A DNA stretch of 64,000 bases from Polytrichum commune (taxonomy: Eukaryota > Streptophyta > Polytrichopsida > Polytrichales > Polytrichaceae): NCBI GenBank assembly GCA_950295325.1, contig OX485807.1, forward strand, positions 4,342,501 to 4,406,500, written 5' to 3'. Positions 9,816 to 21,350 of the stretch are shown here, in pieces. Each line of letters opens with the position of its first letter. The first letter of the stretch is position 1. The position numbers and the translations under genes are program-made. The notes beneath the pieces are model-generated. The model had not been told where the DNA came from. It saw only the letters and a list, made by a program, of their open reading frames with translations, and made no database searches.

Positions 9816-11766
9816 TGTGAGACCAAATCCACCACCCTTAAGCGTCCTAGTCCGGGTGATGACTTTGAGAATCACATTTATCTATCACAACATGGAACCA
9901 TATGCAAGGTGATTTTCATGTTTAAATGAACATGCATTGTCTCACTCATTGTACTTTATTAATGTTGGCCTCTTGGCTTGTGCTAGAGTTGGCTTTCTCA
10001 AGAGTCCAACCCGCGGCTTTAGCCGCACATGCCCTCAATGATTTTCCCCTTGCATACTTTGACCCAACCTCCTTTGTCTTCCCCTCGCGGAAGTCCTCCA
10101 CCTTCTCCATTACTTGTGCATTTGATTTATTTAATAGAGAGGATACAAGCGTTAAAAAACGCTATTTCCCATAATCAATCCTAAGTGCAATTACTTATGA
10201 AACCCACACGTGCCTCCACCTAACCTAATGTGGCCAACTACTTATCTATAAACTAATATAGTCTAATATAGTCTATAAACTAATGTAATAATATAAACTA
10301 ATCAGTCACAACCACAGCTAACCAGCTGCCTCCAATGCAGTCGCAACCACAGCTAACCAGCTGCCTCCGATGCAGTCGCAGCCGCAGTTAACCAGTTGCC
10401 TCTTGATACAGTCCCGGCCACAGCTAACCAGCTGCCTCCAATGCAATCACAACCGCAGTTAACCAGTTGCCTCTTGATACAGTCCCGGCCACAGCTAACC
10501 AGCTGCCTCCAATGCACTCACAACCACAGCTAACCAGCTGCCTCCAATGCAATCACAACCACAGCTAACCAGCTGCCTCCAATGCAGTCGCAACCACAGC
10601 TAACCAGCTGCCTCCGATGCAGTCGCAACCGCAGTTAACCAGTTGCCTCTTGATACAGTCCCGGCCACAACTAACCAGCTGCCTCCAATGCACTCACAAC
10701 CACAGCTAACCAGCTGCCTCCTGATACAGTCCCGGCCACAGCTAACCAGCTGCCTCCAATGCAATCACAACCGCAGTTAACCAGTTGCCTCTTGATACAG
10801 TCCCGGCCACAGCTAACCAGCTGCCTCCAATGCACTCACAACCACAGCTAACCAGCTGCCTCCAATGCAATCACAACCGCAGTTAACCAGTTGCCTCTTG
10901 ATACAGTCCCGGCCACAGCTAACCAGCTGCCTCCAATGCACTCACAACCACAGCTAACCAGCTGCCTCCAATGCAATCACAACCACAGCTAACCAGCTGC
11001 CTCCAATGCAGTCGCAACCACAGCTAACCAGCTGCCTCCGATGCAGTCGCAACCGCAGTTAACCAGTTGCCTCTTGATACAGTCTCCCCTAGCCGCTAAT
11101 CGAGCATTTCCCTAAGTCTTTGTTTTCGATCCTTTACTAATGAATTAATCTAACCCACTAATTCCACTAAATAACTACCTAATCCCCACATGTTGTCTCA
11201 AGCTCTAAGAGCTCACTCCACTTGAGAGGAATTGAGAGAGAGAACTTAACTAATTAAATTCACTAAAAACTAATGTCCTACACGCGTAGCTCAAGCTTTT
11301 AAGAGCTTGCTCCCTTGAGAGCGCTTGATGAAGAGAGAGAGAAATGAGAGAAAAAACACCTTAAGTAGCAAAGAGGGAGAGAGGGAGAGAGGGGGAAAGA
11401 GGTGAGGATAGGGTGAGAGGATTGGCACCTCCAATCACAATCCTTTAACCCTCTCCTCCAAAGTAGGGACTAATCCCCATCCACCAAGCTTCCTTCTTCC
11501 CAAACTACCAAGGTGGATCCAAAAGTGGGCATTTAACTCGCGGAGCTCACCTTGCTTCACCTTACCCCCCACTCACCTAATCAAGGCATCCTCTTATTGA
11601 AGTTAAACCTTGAAATTACTACACAACACATTCTAATGCCTAAACTTAAATCCATACCACACTTCACTCTTTTTATGTTTTGTGAATAATCATAGCACAT
11701 CAAAGTCACACTAAAATTGGTTTCGAAGACTTAATCACCACATGTGGGCACCATTTTGGGCTCACA
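9816..11766 (-). repeat. 5' LTR of element 1
   Basis: The 1951-bp LTR from TGTGAGACC to GGGCTCACA is almost identical to 871-2459. It is longer because its internal array has about ten more units, and because of an extra gggagaga near 11380. The poly(A)-type signal lies at 10126-10131 (complement). TATA-like stretches around 10245-10300 would be the promoter region, with transcription running left into gag. Confidence 0.92.
10303..11079. repeat. 35-bp tandem array in 5' LTR, about 22 units
   Basis: 777 bp of 35-36-bp units of the same types as in the 3' LTR. Larger blocks of several units are repeated (the pattern around 10660-10920 recurs), so expansion seems to have happened in multi-unit steps, as expected from slippage or unequal exchange. 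Confidence 0.9.
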
Positions 11767-11771
11767 CACAT
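11767..11771. repeat. Right target-site duplication CACAT of element 1
   Basis: CACAT directly follows the terminal CTCACA of the right LTR and matches 866-870, which fixes both ends of the insertion. Confidence 0.85.
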
Positions 11772-12588
11772 GAAGAACCTCGACTCAATATTCTTATTTA
11801 GGGTAAATGTGCCTAAATCGGGTTTTCAATCTTAAACGGACACCGATATTTGAGTGGTGTATGATTGGATGTGGATTTTAGAACTAACACCAACAAAATA
11901 TGTGTTGAGAAGAGATTGGACCACATACTCAAAGTTTGTTGATATTTCTAGATACAAAAGTCGACATAGTTTAGGGAGACATATATGATTATTTAATAAC
12001 TCAAAAGACTCTTCACTTTAACAATTCATAAGATGTCCATACAAACTCCAAAATTATGAGAATAATTGGCTATGTGAAAATGTCCGTTTGAGACTTGCTT
12101 ACCTTAACTTTATGCCATTCAAGCCTACCATAATCTAGAAACACAAAATTGGTGCCAATGAACCATTTGATGTACACCTTAAACTTTGTAATGTTACTCA
12201 CTCTCTCATATCCCTAAACCCTACGAAATGGATGTTCTTAGTTCAAATATCACTCCAAATTGTCACATTCTCTCCCTTATATCATGAATTTTGCCATCAA
12301 TGCAAACCACCAAAGAAGTCAACCCTCACCCTCGCATTGTGCCACATGTCAATATGTGGAGTGTCTTATTATTATTCTTATCCTTATTCTTCTTCTTATG
12401 CCACTTGTTGAGTTGTTGGTTCACGGATCTGCCACATTGCCAATGCAAGCCAAGTGGGAGGTTGACATGTGAAGATGGATCATGTGTTATAACACTGTAA
12501 AATTCCCATGCGAGGATTTGTTCTAAACCCTAATCATGAAATATAGTCTTCTCTCTCTCACATGTGTTGAACATCTCTCAACAATTCG
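11772..12588. other. Non-coding, between element 1 and TPC1-like exons
   Basis: I see no recognisable gene. A short frame at 12260-12472 is hydrophobic in the middle but has no family resemblance that I can support. If the TPC1-like gene is real, this could be intron; element 1 would then sit in the same intron. Confidence 0.4.
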
Positions 12589-12600
12589 GTCCACCGATGT

Positions 12601-13022
12601 GGGAAGCTCTTTAAGGAGTTGAATGTGCGTGCATTACTCATTGTGAAGGTAAGCACTCACTAATCTCAAATGCAATACCTATTAATTATGTTTTCTACAT
12701 ATCCTTAGAAGCCACATTTGTATTGAATTTGGGATCAACACCACGGAATTGGTATTGTTGCAAGACACTTCCATCAATTGCTGATGAAGATGCAAAAAAA
12801 ACATTTTATGCATTAGACAACAATGGTGAGTTCAAGGTTAATTTTTGTACATTGATTAGATATTATTATAATTATCTTCTTAGCAAACGATGGAGTTCTT
12901 CATCAAATGCTTGGGGTTTGTCTATGTCGGGAATTTTATGTGTTGGTTGGTTCAAGATCAACATGGAAGAATTTGTTGAACTTTGCAACACCGTCTCTTT
13001 GAAATTTGAAAGGGTAGACGAG
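12601..13022 (+). CDS. TPC1-like two-pore channel fragment (EF-hand exons)
   Basis: Three short blocks read as exons of a plant two-pore calcium channel. Block 2 (12765-12836, 24 codons) starts after TTGCAAG and reads TLPSIADEDAKKTF then YALDNNGEFK, ending at AAG|GTTAAT. Block 3 (12957-13022, 22 codons) starts after TTCAAG and reads INMEEFVELCNTVSLKF then ERVDE, ending at GAG|GTGAGC. Joined in phase 0, the sequence across the splice has an EF-hand loop with Asp-1, Asn-3, Glu-5, Ile-8 and Glu-12, and resembles the second EF hand of plant TPC1 (vacuolar Ca2+-regulated cation channel). Block 1 (about 12601-12648) reads GKLFKELN before AAG|GTAAGC and fits the end of the first EF hand; its start is unclear. 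No membrane segments of the channel are found in the window. It is either a captured fragment or part of a gene with very long introns. Block 1 is the weakest part. Confidence 0.55.
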
Positions 13023-15343
13023 GTGAGCTACATGCATGTTTGCATTTGGTTGATGTCCCTTATGTTGATATTTTTTCATGCATGTTTCTTGAGATGAATT
13101 TATGGTGAGCTCAAATGTGCAAAGTGTATGTCCCTCACAATCGTCGGTGAGTATGTAAAAAAAATGGATCATTTTCACCCAAGGGTTGATGTGGTGCCAT
13201 ATTATAGGCTCATTGTAGGGGAACTATGAGTCAAAAATTTGACCATTTTGCATACATGGTTGCCAATGTCTAGGGAGGATTTTGGGCATAATCGGTCAAT
13301 ATCCTAGTGTTTCCAAGACCAATTGGTTACATATTGACATAATTCATTTTTGTTTTGCTATATTGAGGATTATATTATAAATTAATATGAATGGATCAAA
13401 TTTAGGTAAAGTCCTTGTCTATTCTCTTAAATTGGAACTACTGCACCCTAAGCTTCTCGTTTTCAATATCATCACTTCATTATCATCCACACATGACATA
13501 AGTTAGCAATGCTAGCTAGTTCCCTTTCATCATTTAAACACAAATACTTTTCTACTAAGATTGAAATATGTAAAGTGTTTTGCTTGAAGGCAAGAAAAAA
13601 GTAAGATTCAACTTCTCAAAAAGGTTCATTTATGTGAACACATACACACCAAGAGTCCACCGCATAATTATTGTTGTCCAAAAATCATCAAGTTCGTATT
13701 CTTCTACATCATCTTCATAAAGCCCACATTGAATGCCATGGCTACTCAAATGCCTCCCTCCTACATCCAAAGCTTCCATAAATTCACTTAACCCAAAATC
13801 AAGATCATCCGGTTGCCCACCCACCATAGAACCAATTCCCATCATCTCCGAAGTGTAGTAGATCCATAATTGTATCTTTATCCCCACCACCCTCTTCGTA
13901 ATCTTCCCGATCTGCTCCATATTGGGATCTTGCACCAAGATCTTGTACAAAATGTTTATCGACTTCTTGAACTGCCCAATCGTACCATAAACTTTGTGTT
14001 ATTCCATAATATCACATACTACCGTAATTCTCTATTGTCATGCATCCATGTTAACACTACAAAACTCCATAATATCACATGCACTTTGGTTGCCACAAGT
14101 GTCATACTATGGAGCTTTTAGAGTGTATATATAATATCACCCCCACAAAAGTGTCCGTCCGTCACATGCATAGCGACCACGGAGGACTTGATGAATCTTC
14201 GGGTGGGCCAATGGGAGCCCTCCCTTCTAAGTAATAGAAAGTACGCGAAGAAGGGATGTCGAGGACAAGCAGCAGCCCTGGGACCAACTGTAAGTGGCCC
14301 CAACCCCATTAAAAATCCTCACAAAAATTCCCAGTGTGCGATTTTGACTCAACCGGATGCATTGAATGTTTATGTGGGGCCCTATTTCTCTCAGGGCGAG
14401 TTGTGGATGAAGCTTCCTTTTAATCCTCGAAAGCTTATTTTGGGAAGAGAGGGAATTATCGCCTACGAGTGCACCTCTCATCCATCCAAGATTAAAAAAA
14501 AGAACTCGATCCTCTCTAGATTGGTAGTTGATTCATCTCTAATGCCTTGGATTAGACTCATTCGGAATACTTAAAGCTAATTACGGAGTCAAATCGACAA
14601 AAAATATTGAACTCCGGGCTGCATATTACTTCATGGCTTTCATGGTGGATGAATGAGAGGTATGTTCATATGTAATAATTCTTTCTCTTCCCAATTGTGG
14701 TATTGGCAGGACTTCACAATGTGGATGAGGTTGTAAACAACATAATCGACCCCACCTAGAAACACCTCGTCTAAGGTATGTGGGTGCATACTCGTGTTGG
14801 TTTTTATATTCTCCGGCTCCTACTAATTATGTTTACACAACAAAACTTGTGTTGCATTAGCAAATCTACAATGAAGCATCACCAAGAATTGGATTGAGAA
14901 TCGGCCCTACCCTAATTTAGTTTTGATTATTGGAAGTGCATGGTTGTTGATTTTTTAACATGATACATAGGTCTTTTTAATTGTGTCAAGTATAGAGCAA
15001 GACACAAACACTATAGTTGTCAATGGTAGCTCTTCGGTAGTTGTGCCATTATACATTATTGTCAAGGAGAGGGTGTGACTCCAAAAGAACAATTGTTGAA
15101 ATGAGTGATCTCTAAACTTAAGAAGAAGAAAAAGAAGAAGATTTTATGTGTGCATAATAATTGTTTCATTCATATGAATACGTTAGAAGTAGACAATGCA
15201 AAGCCAAAAGAAAGTACTCAACAACAAAGTTGCATCAAACAACACTGGATCCCTGAGAATGACACTAGTATCGGGCCTCAACAACGGACACTGATCCTAA
15301 CCCGGGTATTGGCATGGCTATCAATCATTTTAGATCCCAGTGT
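13023..15343. other. Mostly non-coding; one unassigned 128-codon frame
   Basis: No gene is recognised. A plus-strand frame at 14188-14574 (128 codons) contains GPYFSQGELWMKLPFNPRK and continues with Lys-rich sequence; I do not recognise the family, and the frame is interrupted right after. A minus-strand frame at 13630-13950 has an acidic stretch and likewise no family. A motif at 13273-13316 (gggcataatcggt, tcctagtgttt) recurs near 29890, marking a dispersed repeat. Confidence 0.4.
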
Positions 15344-16101
15344 CGTGATGTGTGCCGGTTTAAGGTCGAAATTTGGCAATTAGATGAGTTGGTAGAGTTT
15401 CTATATGCTAGTAAAATGATGTTAGTATGGTCATATTCTAGTTTGTAGTAATTGAAGACCGGTCATAATTTAATGACCATGTAGGGTAAAGTTAGGTTTA
15501 GGGTGGATTAGGGCTAAGCAACGACGGCGGTGGCCGAGCCTTAGCCGCAAAGAGGGTCTTTGTATCCTAACCCCAAAGACGTTCTATTGGCCAAGGGGGT
15601 CCAAAGGAAGGGTATTTAAGGGAGGGAAGTTGGGGTGATTAACATCCTTATTCTTATTCCAGTTTTTCTTCTTCTTGTAGGTGTTCGGGTTTTGGAGCTT
15701 GGAGAGTGGGAGCTTCTTTAGAGTTAGAGAGTTGGACTTCTCTAGACTTTGAGAGTTTCCTTTAGTGTTTCTACGTACTAAGGAGCTTAATGATGATGAG
15801 GTAAGTAGAAGACGTGTGGAGAGGACCTTGAGGCATAGTTCTATTTTTACACTTCATTTTATAAAAGAACATATTTTGAAACTTGGTTTACGCATGATTA
15901 GATTATAAACTTAATGTGTAAATTTAGAGAGATGTTTGGTGAGGTACTTCATGTATATGTAAAGCATAAAATGTTAGTTTCGAAAGATGCTTGATAGTGG
16001 ATGATGATTAGTTTAGAAGAAAGATACTATGAAACCTCCAATAACCTATCACATCTGGAAACTTTGTATTTTTCAAATTTCTTACAACAAATTACGTGAC
16101 A
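15344..16101 (+). repeat. 5' LTR of element 3
   Basis: The start is taken where homology to 21351 begins (gtgatgtgtgccggtt). The end is placed at GTGACA, six bases before the primer-binding site. The right ~230 bp are not present in the 3' copy, so this end rests on the PBS position. A pyrimidine-rich stretch at 15650-15680 and paired copies of gagagt/gagttagagag lie in the middle. Confidence 0.7.
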
Positions 16102-16107
16102 TCTAAT

Positions 16108-16122
16108 TGGTGAACCCGACGT
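16108..16122 (+). promoter_or_regulatory. Primer-binding-site-like motif of element 3
   Basis: TGGTGAACCCGACGT follows the LTR end by six bases. It has the TGG start expected from pairing with a tRNA CCA end and resembles the PBS context of many Ty3 elements. I could not assign a tRNA. Confidence 0.6.
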
Positions 16123-16427
16123 AAAAGTCCAGAGTGGTAGGATGAAGTAATGTATCAAGTTTTTGGAATTCCGTTTCCTATTTTTTTTTCATATCAAAAT
16201 TGTGTATGTAGATAGATTTCAATTTTAGAGGTTTTTAGTAGTGAGATTTGGAATTGTTTTTATAAGAGATGTTATGAATTCACATGTACCACTCATTCTT
16301 TTAATTATAACTTATGGTGAAGAGTGGGATCTTATAATTTACATTTTAGTGTAGTTAGAGAGGAAATGTTGATAACAGAGAGAAAAATTAAGTTGTGTTT
16401 AGTAGCTTGATACAAGTCATGAAAAAT

Positions 16428-18311
16428 CGAGAGACGCTACTAAGAAATATGAAACAAACAATGCAAATGTTTGAGGCATTCAATCTCTATATGGAGCAAT
16501 GACAAGGAATTCAACAGAGGTAAGTAAAGCAAGTAATTCTTTACATTCAATTGTTGATAAGGAAGAACAATTCTACGGTAGAGATATTACTCGATACTTG
16601 CGGATTTATGCAAAAGAGATGGAATTAAATAAGGTTTCTAAGCAAGAGAGAAATGGTAAATAATTTTGAGCTTGCAGTAGTACCGGAAATTCATAAAAGA
16701 GTGAAAGAGTTGAAGGAAAGTAACGGTGAGACTTGGAAAGCATTCGTGTTAGCGTTGAAAGAAAAATTATTTATGGAGAATTCGGAGAGAGTAACCAAGA
16801 GAATTGGAGTGGGTTGCACAACCGAACAAGGGTTTATCTGCAAATGAGCCTTTGAAGTAGTTTGAGCGTCAATTTATATAATTGTCGGAGATCGAAAGGA
16901 CAACTTTAGAAGTGGAGAAGATGAAATTGTTTATTCAAACGGCAAATGTTATTTTGTAAGAGAAATTGGAACCTCTTTTGGAGGATCAAAGCGAAAAACA
17001 CGAATTTAAAGGTGATTAGAATGATGTGGTTGGGACGGTCTCATTGCTTATCAAGAGACAACGATGACGGGATAAGAATGCGGTAACCGATGTTAAAGCT
17101 ACGTTGTTTCCCACAACACATTCTTATAATAAGTCACTAACCACAAATTCAAATGTGGAGGATGTGGCTATGGATGAATTGGTGAAAGACTTTCATGAAT
17201 TGAAAATTAAGTTGGGTAGGCTTGAGGAAAATGATGTATCGTCGGATAACCCGATGAAACAGTCATTGGGTTCAAAATCGGGGTAATTTGGAGGAAGATT
17301 ACCGCCGCAGTGGATGTGGTACGATAATTATGAATATTCACGGAGATAATATGAAGAATTCACAATAGCATTACGGAGTAATATGGTATTTTCTTAAGAA
17401 GGGCGGATACATTTTAGAGAAAGTGAAGCGCCATTATAGACAAACTTTGGTAAGGGTGACATGAAATCATTGACAGATGGTTCGTCAAGAATTCATATGG
17501 AGCATGTCCAAATAATAAAGTGACAATAAGGGATGTTACTGATGAACAAAATATTTTTGTTCAAGTTAGGTTTATACACCCTATCATTCTTAATCAATCA
17601 TTCATCATGGCCACTTGGATGGAGACAAAGGTCATAGATAATGGATCGGCATATGCTCAGATTAGAAGTCGTGATAGGAAGAGATTTGTTCAATTTTTTA
17701 CGGTGTTCACGAATTATGAGAGGAACCAAAATAGATTGAGAGAACATCCATTTCCAAAGGTTATCAAAGAATTTAAGGATTTTGAAGATTTAAGATATTG
17801 TGAACGCGTGTCATTGTTAGGTGAGATTGCAATGGTAAAAATGATGTTAGGTTACCGCTTGTAGAATCAAAGATGAAGCAAATTGTATATGAATGATTGG
17901 GTTTTCACGGGATGAATTTATTTTATTCAAAATAATAAATAATCTGGACATGATAGAAAAACGTCATGTTAGGAGTATTGAGTGTGAGTTGGAAAAAATG
18001 GCGAGTTAGAAGAAGATGAATTTGTATCCGGGGTATGTGAATAATCATATTTGAGTGTTATAACTAGCGATTTGCATTATTTAGTAGGTTTGGATTTTGA
18101 GGGTGAAGAGAAAATCGTAAACGTATATTCTAGAGGAATTTATGATGAGATCAAGAATTATATTGATAGGCATGAAATGTGGGTAGATACAAAGTACAAG
18201 ACTGTTGGGAAGAAGGTAAAATCAGTTATATTACCACTACTATTATATTGTGAAGAGAAAATTGAAAGGGCTTCAATGCAACCGACTTTGAAAGATGTTA
18301 GGAAGATATGA
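16428..18311 (+). pseudogene. Element 3 gag and protease-region remnants
   Basis: Broken frames. A Gag-like part lies at about 16560-16850 (QFYGRDITRYLRIYAKEME, then after a shift FELAVVPEIHKRVKELKES and ETWKAFVLALKEKLF). Charged segments follow at 17104-17286. At 17520-17864 comes a region with ATWMETKVIDNGSAY and FVQFFTVFTNYERNQNRLR, typical of this Ty3 group just before the protease. At 18051-18311 is another acidic/basic segment (EEKIVNVYSRGIYDEIKNY) leading to RT. No CCHC knuckle or intact DSG/DTG protease motif could be found. Multiple stops make it non-functional. Confidence 0.65.
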
Positions 18312-18479
18312 CATGAATTTATAGATAAATCAACATTGGATGGATTAAAGGTTGGATATGAAGAGTTTTTTGACGGAGATTGAAATTAAATGTTTCAAAG
18401 ACATGTTTTTACATCATGAGAAAACATTTGCGTTTGAGCCTTATGAAATAGGGTGCGTTGATCTAAGTATTGTAGCACT

Positions 18480-19220
18480 AATGGTAATATTTGCGGTCCC
18501 ACATACACCATGAAACTTGCGACTAATTTTGGTACCAAAAGCTCAATTGCCTAAGTTAGTAGAGTTGTTCAATGAGCAATTTAAAATGAGGATTTTAGAG
18601 CCTTCTATTGCACCATATTCTAATAGATGGTTTACGGTACCTAAGAAAAATGAAAAATTGAGATTTATTTTAGACATGCAACCGGTGAATAAGGTGACTA
18701 TTAGAAACATAGGTGCGAGTCCGATTGTGGATGAATTTGCTGAGGCGTTTGCGGAGAAGGTAATTTACTCGATAGGTGACTTTTATTCAGGGTATGACCA
18801 ATTTCAATTGGCAATGCAAAGTAGGGATCTGACTACTATGTGAACACCATTAGATTTAGTAAGGATGTGCATATTGCCACAAGGAGCAGCAAATTCCGTG
18901 GCTCACATAATGAATGGGATGAATAAGGTGTTGAGGAATTCATTCCAGAGAAGACTATGTCATTTTTGGATGACGTACCAAGCAAAGAATGTGAGGAAGA
19001 CGAGAAGGATGAGACTTTAGATGCAAAGGGGTGCCGCAAATTTGTTACGTTGTTGATTACGATAATATTTTTACAAGATTGGAGGATGTTCATTTGACTT
19101 TGTCGGGAGCGAAATCAATGTTTGGGGTGAAGAAAGTTTTAGTTGTGGGACACATGTGTAGATCATATGAGCGCAAACCTTCCATGAAGAAGGTGGATGC
19201 AATTCAAAGAATAAAATAAT
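18480..19220 (+). pseudogene. Element 3 reverse transcriptase remnant
   Basis: Open from about 18517 to 18843: LILVPKAQLPKLVELFNEQF, then APYSNRWFTVPKKNEKLRFI, the VNKVTIRNIGASPIVDEF box and YSIGDFYSGYDQFQLAMQ. A TGA at 18841-18843 and then frame changes follow. The catalytic FLDD remains readable at 18963-18974 in another frame. A later segment (19031-19219) has the LTLSGAKSMFGVKKVLVVGH box of the RT thumb. Reverse transcriptase copied element RNA to DNA; this copy is dead. Confidence 0.8.
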
Positions 19221-19239
19221 GTAGAAATACAACCGAAGT

Positions 19240-19800
19240 TCGAAGGTTTTTAGGTGCGTGCATGTTTTGCATACGTTTGGATTTCTCATTTTGCACACCT
19301 AACAGATCCGTTATATTATTTGTTGAGAAAATGACAAAGGTTTCAATGGAACGATGAACACATCAAGATAATGGATAAGTTGAAAAAACTTCTTTCGTCA
19401 CCACCCATTTTAAAGAAGGTTGATTATGAATTAGGGAGGCCAGTCATATTGACAGTTGATGCTTGTCCGGTAGGAATTGGATGGGCAATTGGGCAAGACG
19501 ATGAGGATGGAAATAGGTTTGTGGTTAGATTTAGAGCAAAGGTTTTGAATTCTCGTCAACGGACTTATGCACAAGTCAAGAGGGAGCTATGGGGTGTGGT
19601 TACCGTTATGAAGAGTGAAAGAAGAATATTTGATTGGTGCAAGGGTTGTTGTAGAGACGGATTGTCTACCTTTATTATGAATGGTTGCTAGTTGTTCTAC
19701 ACCGGACATTGCTATGTTGAGGTGAATTGCTTACATTAAGTCAATGAATTGAGAGTTTAAGCACATTGCGGGGAAAGACAATGCAGTTGCGGACATGTTA
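19240..19800 (+). pseudogene. Element 3 RNase H remnant
   Basis: The RT connection (EVRRFLGACMFC) leads to an open stretch at 19371-19691 with MDKLKKLLSSPPILKK, the first catalytic Asp in TVDACPVGIGWAIGQDD, and the Glu in YAQVKRELWGV. Past stops, FKHIAGKDNAVADMLSRA marks the usual end of gypsy RNase H near 19750-19805. Confidence 0.78.
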
Positions 19801-20039
19801 TCACGAGCAAGATGTGATAATGAAGAAGACTTGATGGACGGTAAAGAGGATGTTGGCACCAACTTTTATTCAATGGCATTGAGAAGACAAGAGGGAGTAT
19901 GTTTAAATACATATCTTGAGTCGTTTTTGGAAGAGTTGTATGAAGATGAATGGTTATACATCGAAAGGTAGTTGGGTACATTGGAAAGACAAGAAGGTTG
20001 GACTGATCATGAATTTAAGAGGACTTGAAGAAAGGCTTT

Positions 20040-20995
20040 CGGTTATTTTGTTCGAGATGGGTTTCTATCGGAACATCTAAAGCTAAGGGATGGAGTTCCG
20101 TAGCGCATTGTTTGTGGTCTTAAGGCTCAACAAATCATCATCAAGGAGTTTTATGAGAGTTGGTGGGCTAGTCATCGTGGAATTTGGGCAACGTTTGCCA
20201 AAGTGAAAGAGAAATATTTTTGGAAAAGCATGTACAAGGATGTGGCAGATTTTGTAGGATCTTGTGAGAGTTGCCAAGTGTACTCAAATGTTCGTCATAG
20301 AGATGGACTACATCCGACTTCTCCATTGGCAATTCATTATAAATAGGTAATGAATTCAGTTGCTATGCCTATAGGACATGGACAAAAGAAGTATTTGGTG
20401 CTTGCTCAGGAGGATTTGTCTAATAAAGTAGAAAGGAGAGCGCTTTGAACCAATATTACTGAAGGAATATGTCGATTTCTTCTAGAGGATGTTATTTGTC
20501 GTTATGGTTGTGTAGGCAAGATCGCGGCGGATAGAGGTGAATTGGATACTAAGGAAGCACACGAATTCTTTGACAAGATGGATATTATATTTGCTTTAAC
20601 AATGGCATGTAATCCGGAGGGCAATGGTAAAAGTGAAAGTGGGCATTTTCCAATTGTGGAAGCTTTAGTGAAAGCATGTGACGGCAAGATGAGTGATTGG
20701 CCTAGGTTGTTGCCATTTGCCTTGTGGGCCGGTCGCACTACCCATAGTACGGTCACAAGATATATGCCGACATAATTCATTAATGGATAAAAACCAATGA
20801 TGCCAATAAAGGAAGTAGTGACAACATGGAGCGTATTGCAATGGAAGGATAATATCAATAGAGAAGAATTGTTGACTTTAAGGATTCGACAACTTGAGAG
20901 AAGACTAGAGGACATTCAGGTGGCTATTGAGAGATTGAAGGTGGCAAGAGAGAGAAACAAAGAAAGATCCGATCGTAAACATAGGTTGTGACCAA
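20040..20995 (+). pseudogene. Element 3 integrase remnant
   Basis: The H2C2 finger is recognisable (WWASHRGIWATFAKVKEKY, then FVGSCESCQVYS). The core has VAMPIGHGQKKYLVLAQED, where Asn appears in place of the expected first catalytic Asp upstream. The second Asp remains in IAADRGELDTKEAHEFFDK, and the third acidic residue in EGNGKSESGHFPIVEAL. A stop at 20773 separates the C-terminal coiled-coil-like part (RIRQLERRLEDIQVAIERLK, 20797-20991). At least four stops interrupt it. Confidence 0.78.
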
Positions 20996-21350
20996 AAGCA
21001 ATTCAACAAGGTGATTGGTGTTGGTTTATGATAGTAATTTAGACAACCAACATAGTACAACTATGAAGTTTTCCAAGCGATGGTTCGGGCCGTACGTTGT
21101 TAAAAGGGTTAATGACAATGCAACTTCTTCTTTATAAGAATTAGATGGAACATAATTGAGGTTGCCAATCGCCGGAAAGCATATTAAGTTATTTTGAAGA
21201 AGAGGTGACAATCTTGTGGTTGAAGATGACATTGAGATTGATGAAGACGAGGAGAGCGAGAGCTTTAATGAAGAGTGATGATGGCGCACATTTTGTTTGG
21301 TCTAAATCTGCACATATCAAAGGTTGTGCAAGTTTAGAAAGGGTGGATGT

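Larger units (their letters stand above)
871..11766 (-). mobile_element. Complete Ty3/gypsy LTR retrotransposon (element 1)
   Basis: A full-length element of 10,896 bp on the minus strand. From right to left it has a 5' LTR (9816-11766), a primer-binding site (9794-9811), a leader of about 0.9 kb, gag, protease, reverse transcriptase, RNase H, H2C2 zinc finger, integrase, and a 3' LTR (871-2459). CACAT duplications flank it. The domain order RT-RNaseH-integrase is that of Ty3/gypsy. I see no chromodomain after the integrase, and the protease motif is DGGSS, which suggests a non-chromovirus (Tat/Athila-like) lineage; that placement is inference. Outside the tandem array the two LTRs differ by one 8-bp indel and a few substitutions, so insertion was recent. 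Pol carries a frameshift, a nonsense codon and a second frameshift, so as written the copy could not move on its own. Confidence 0.93.
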
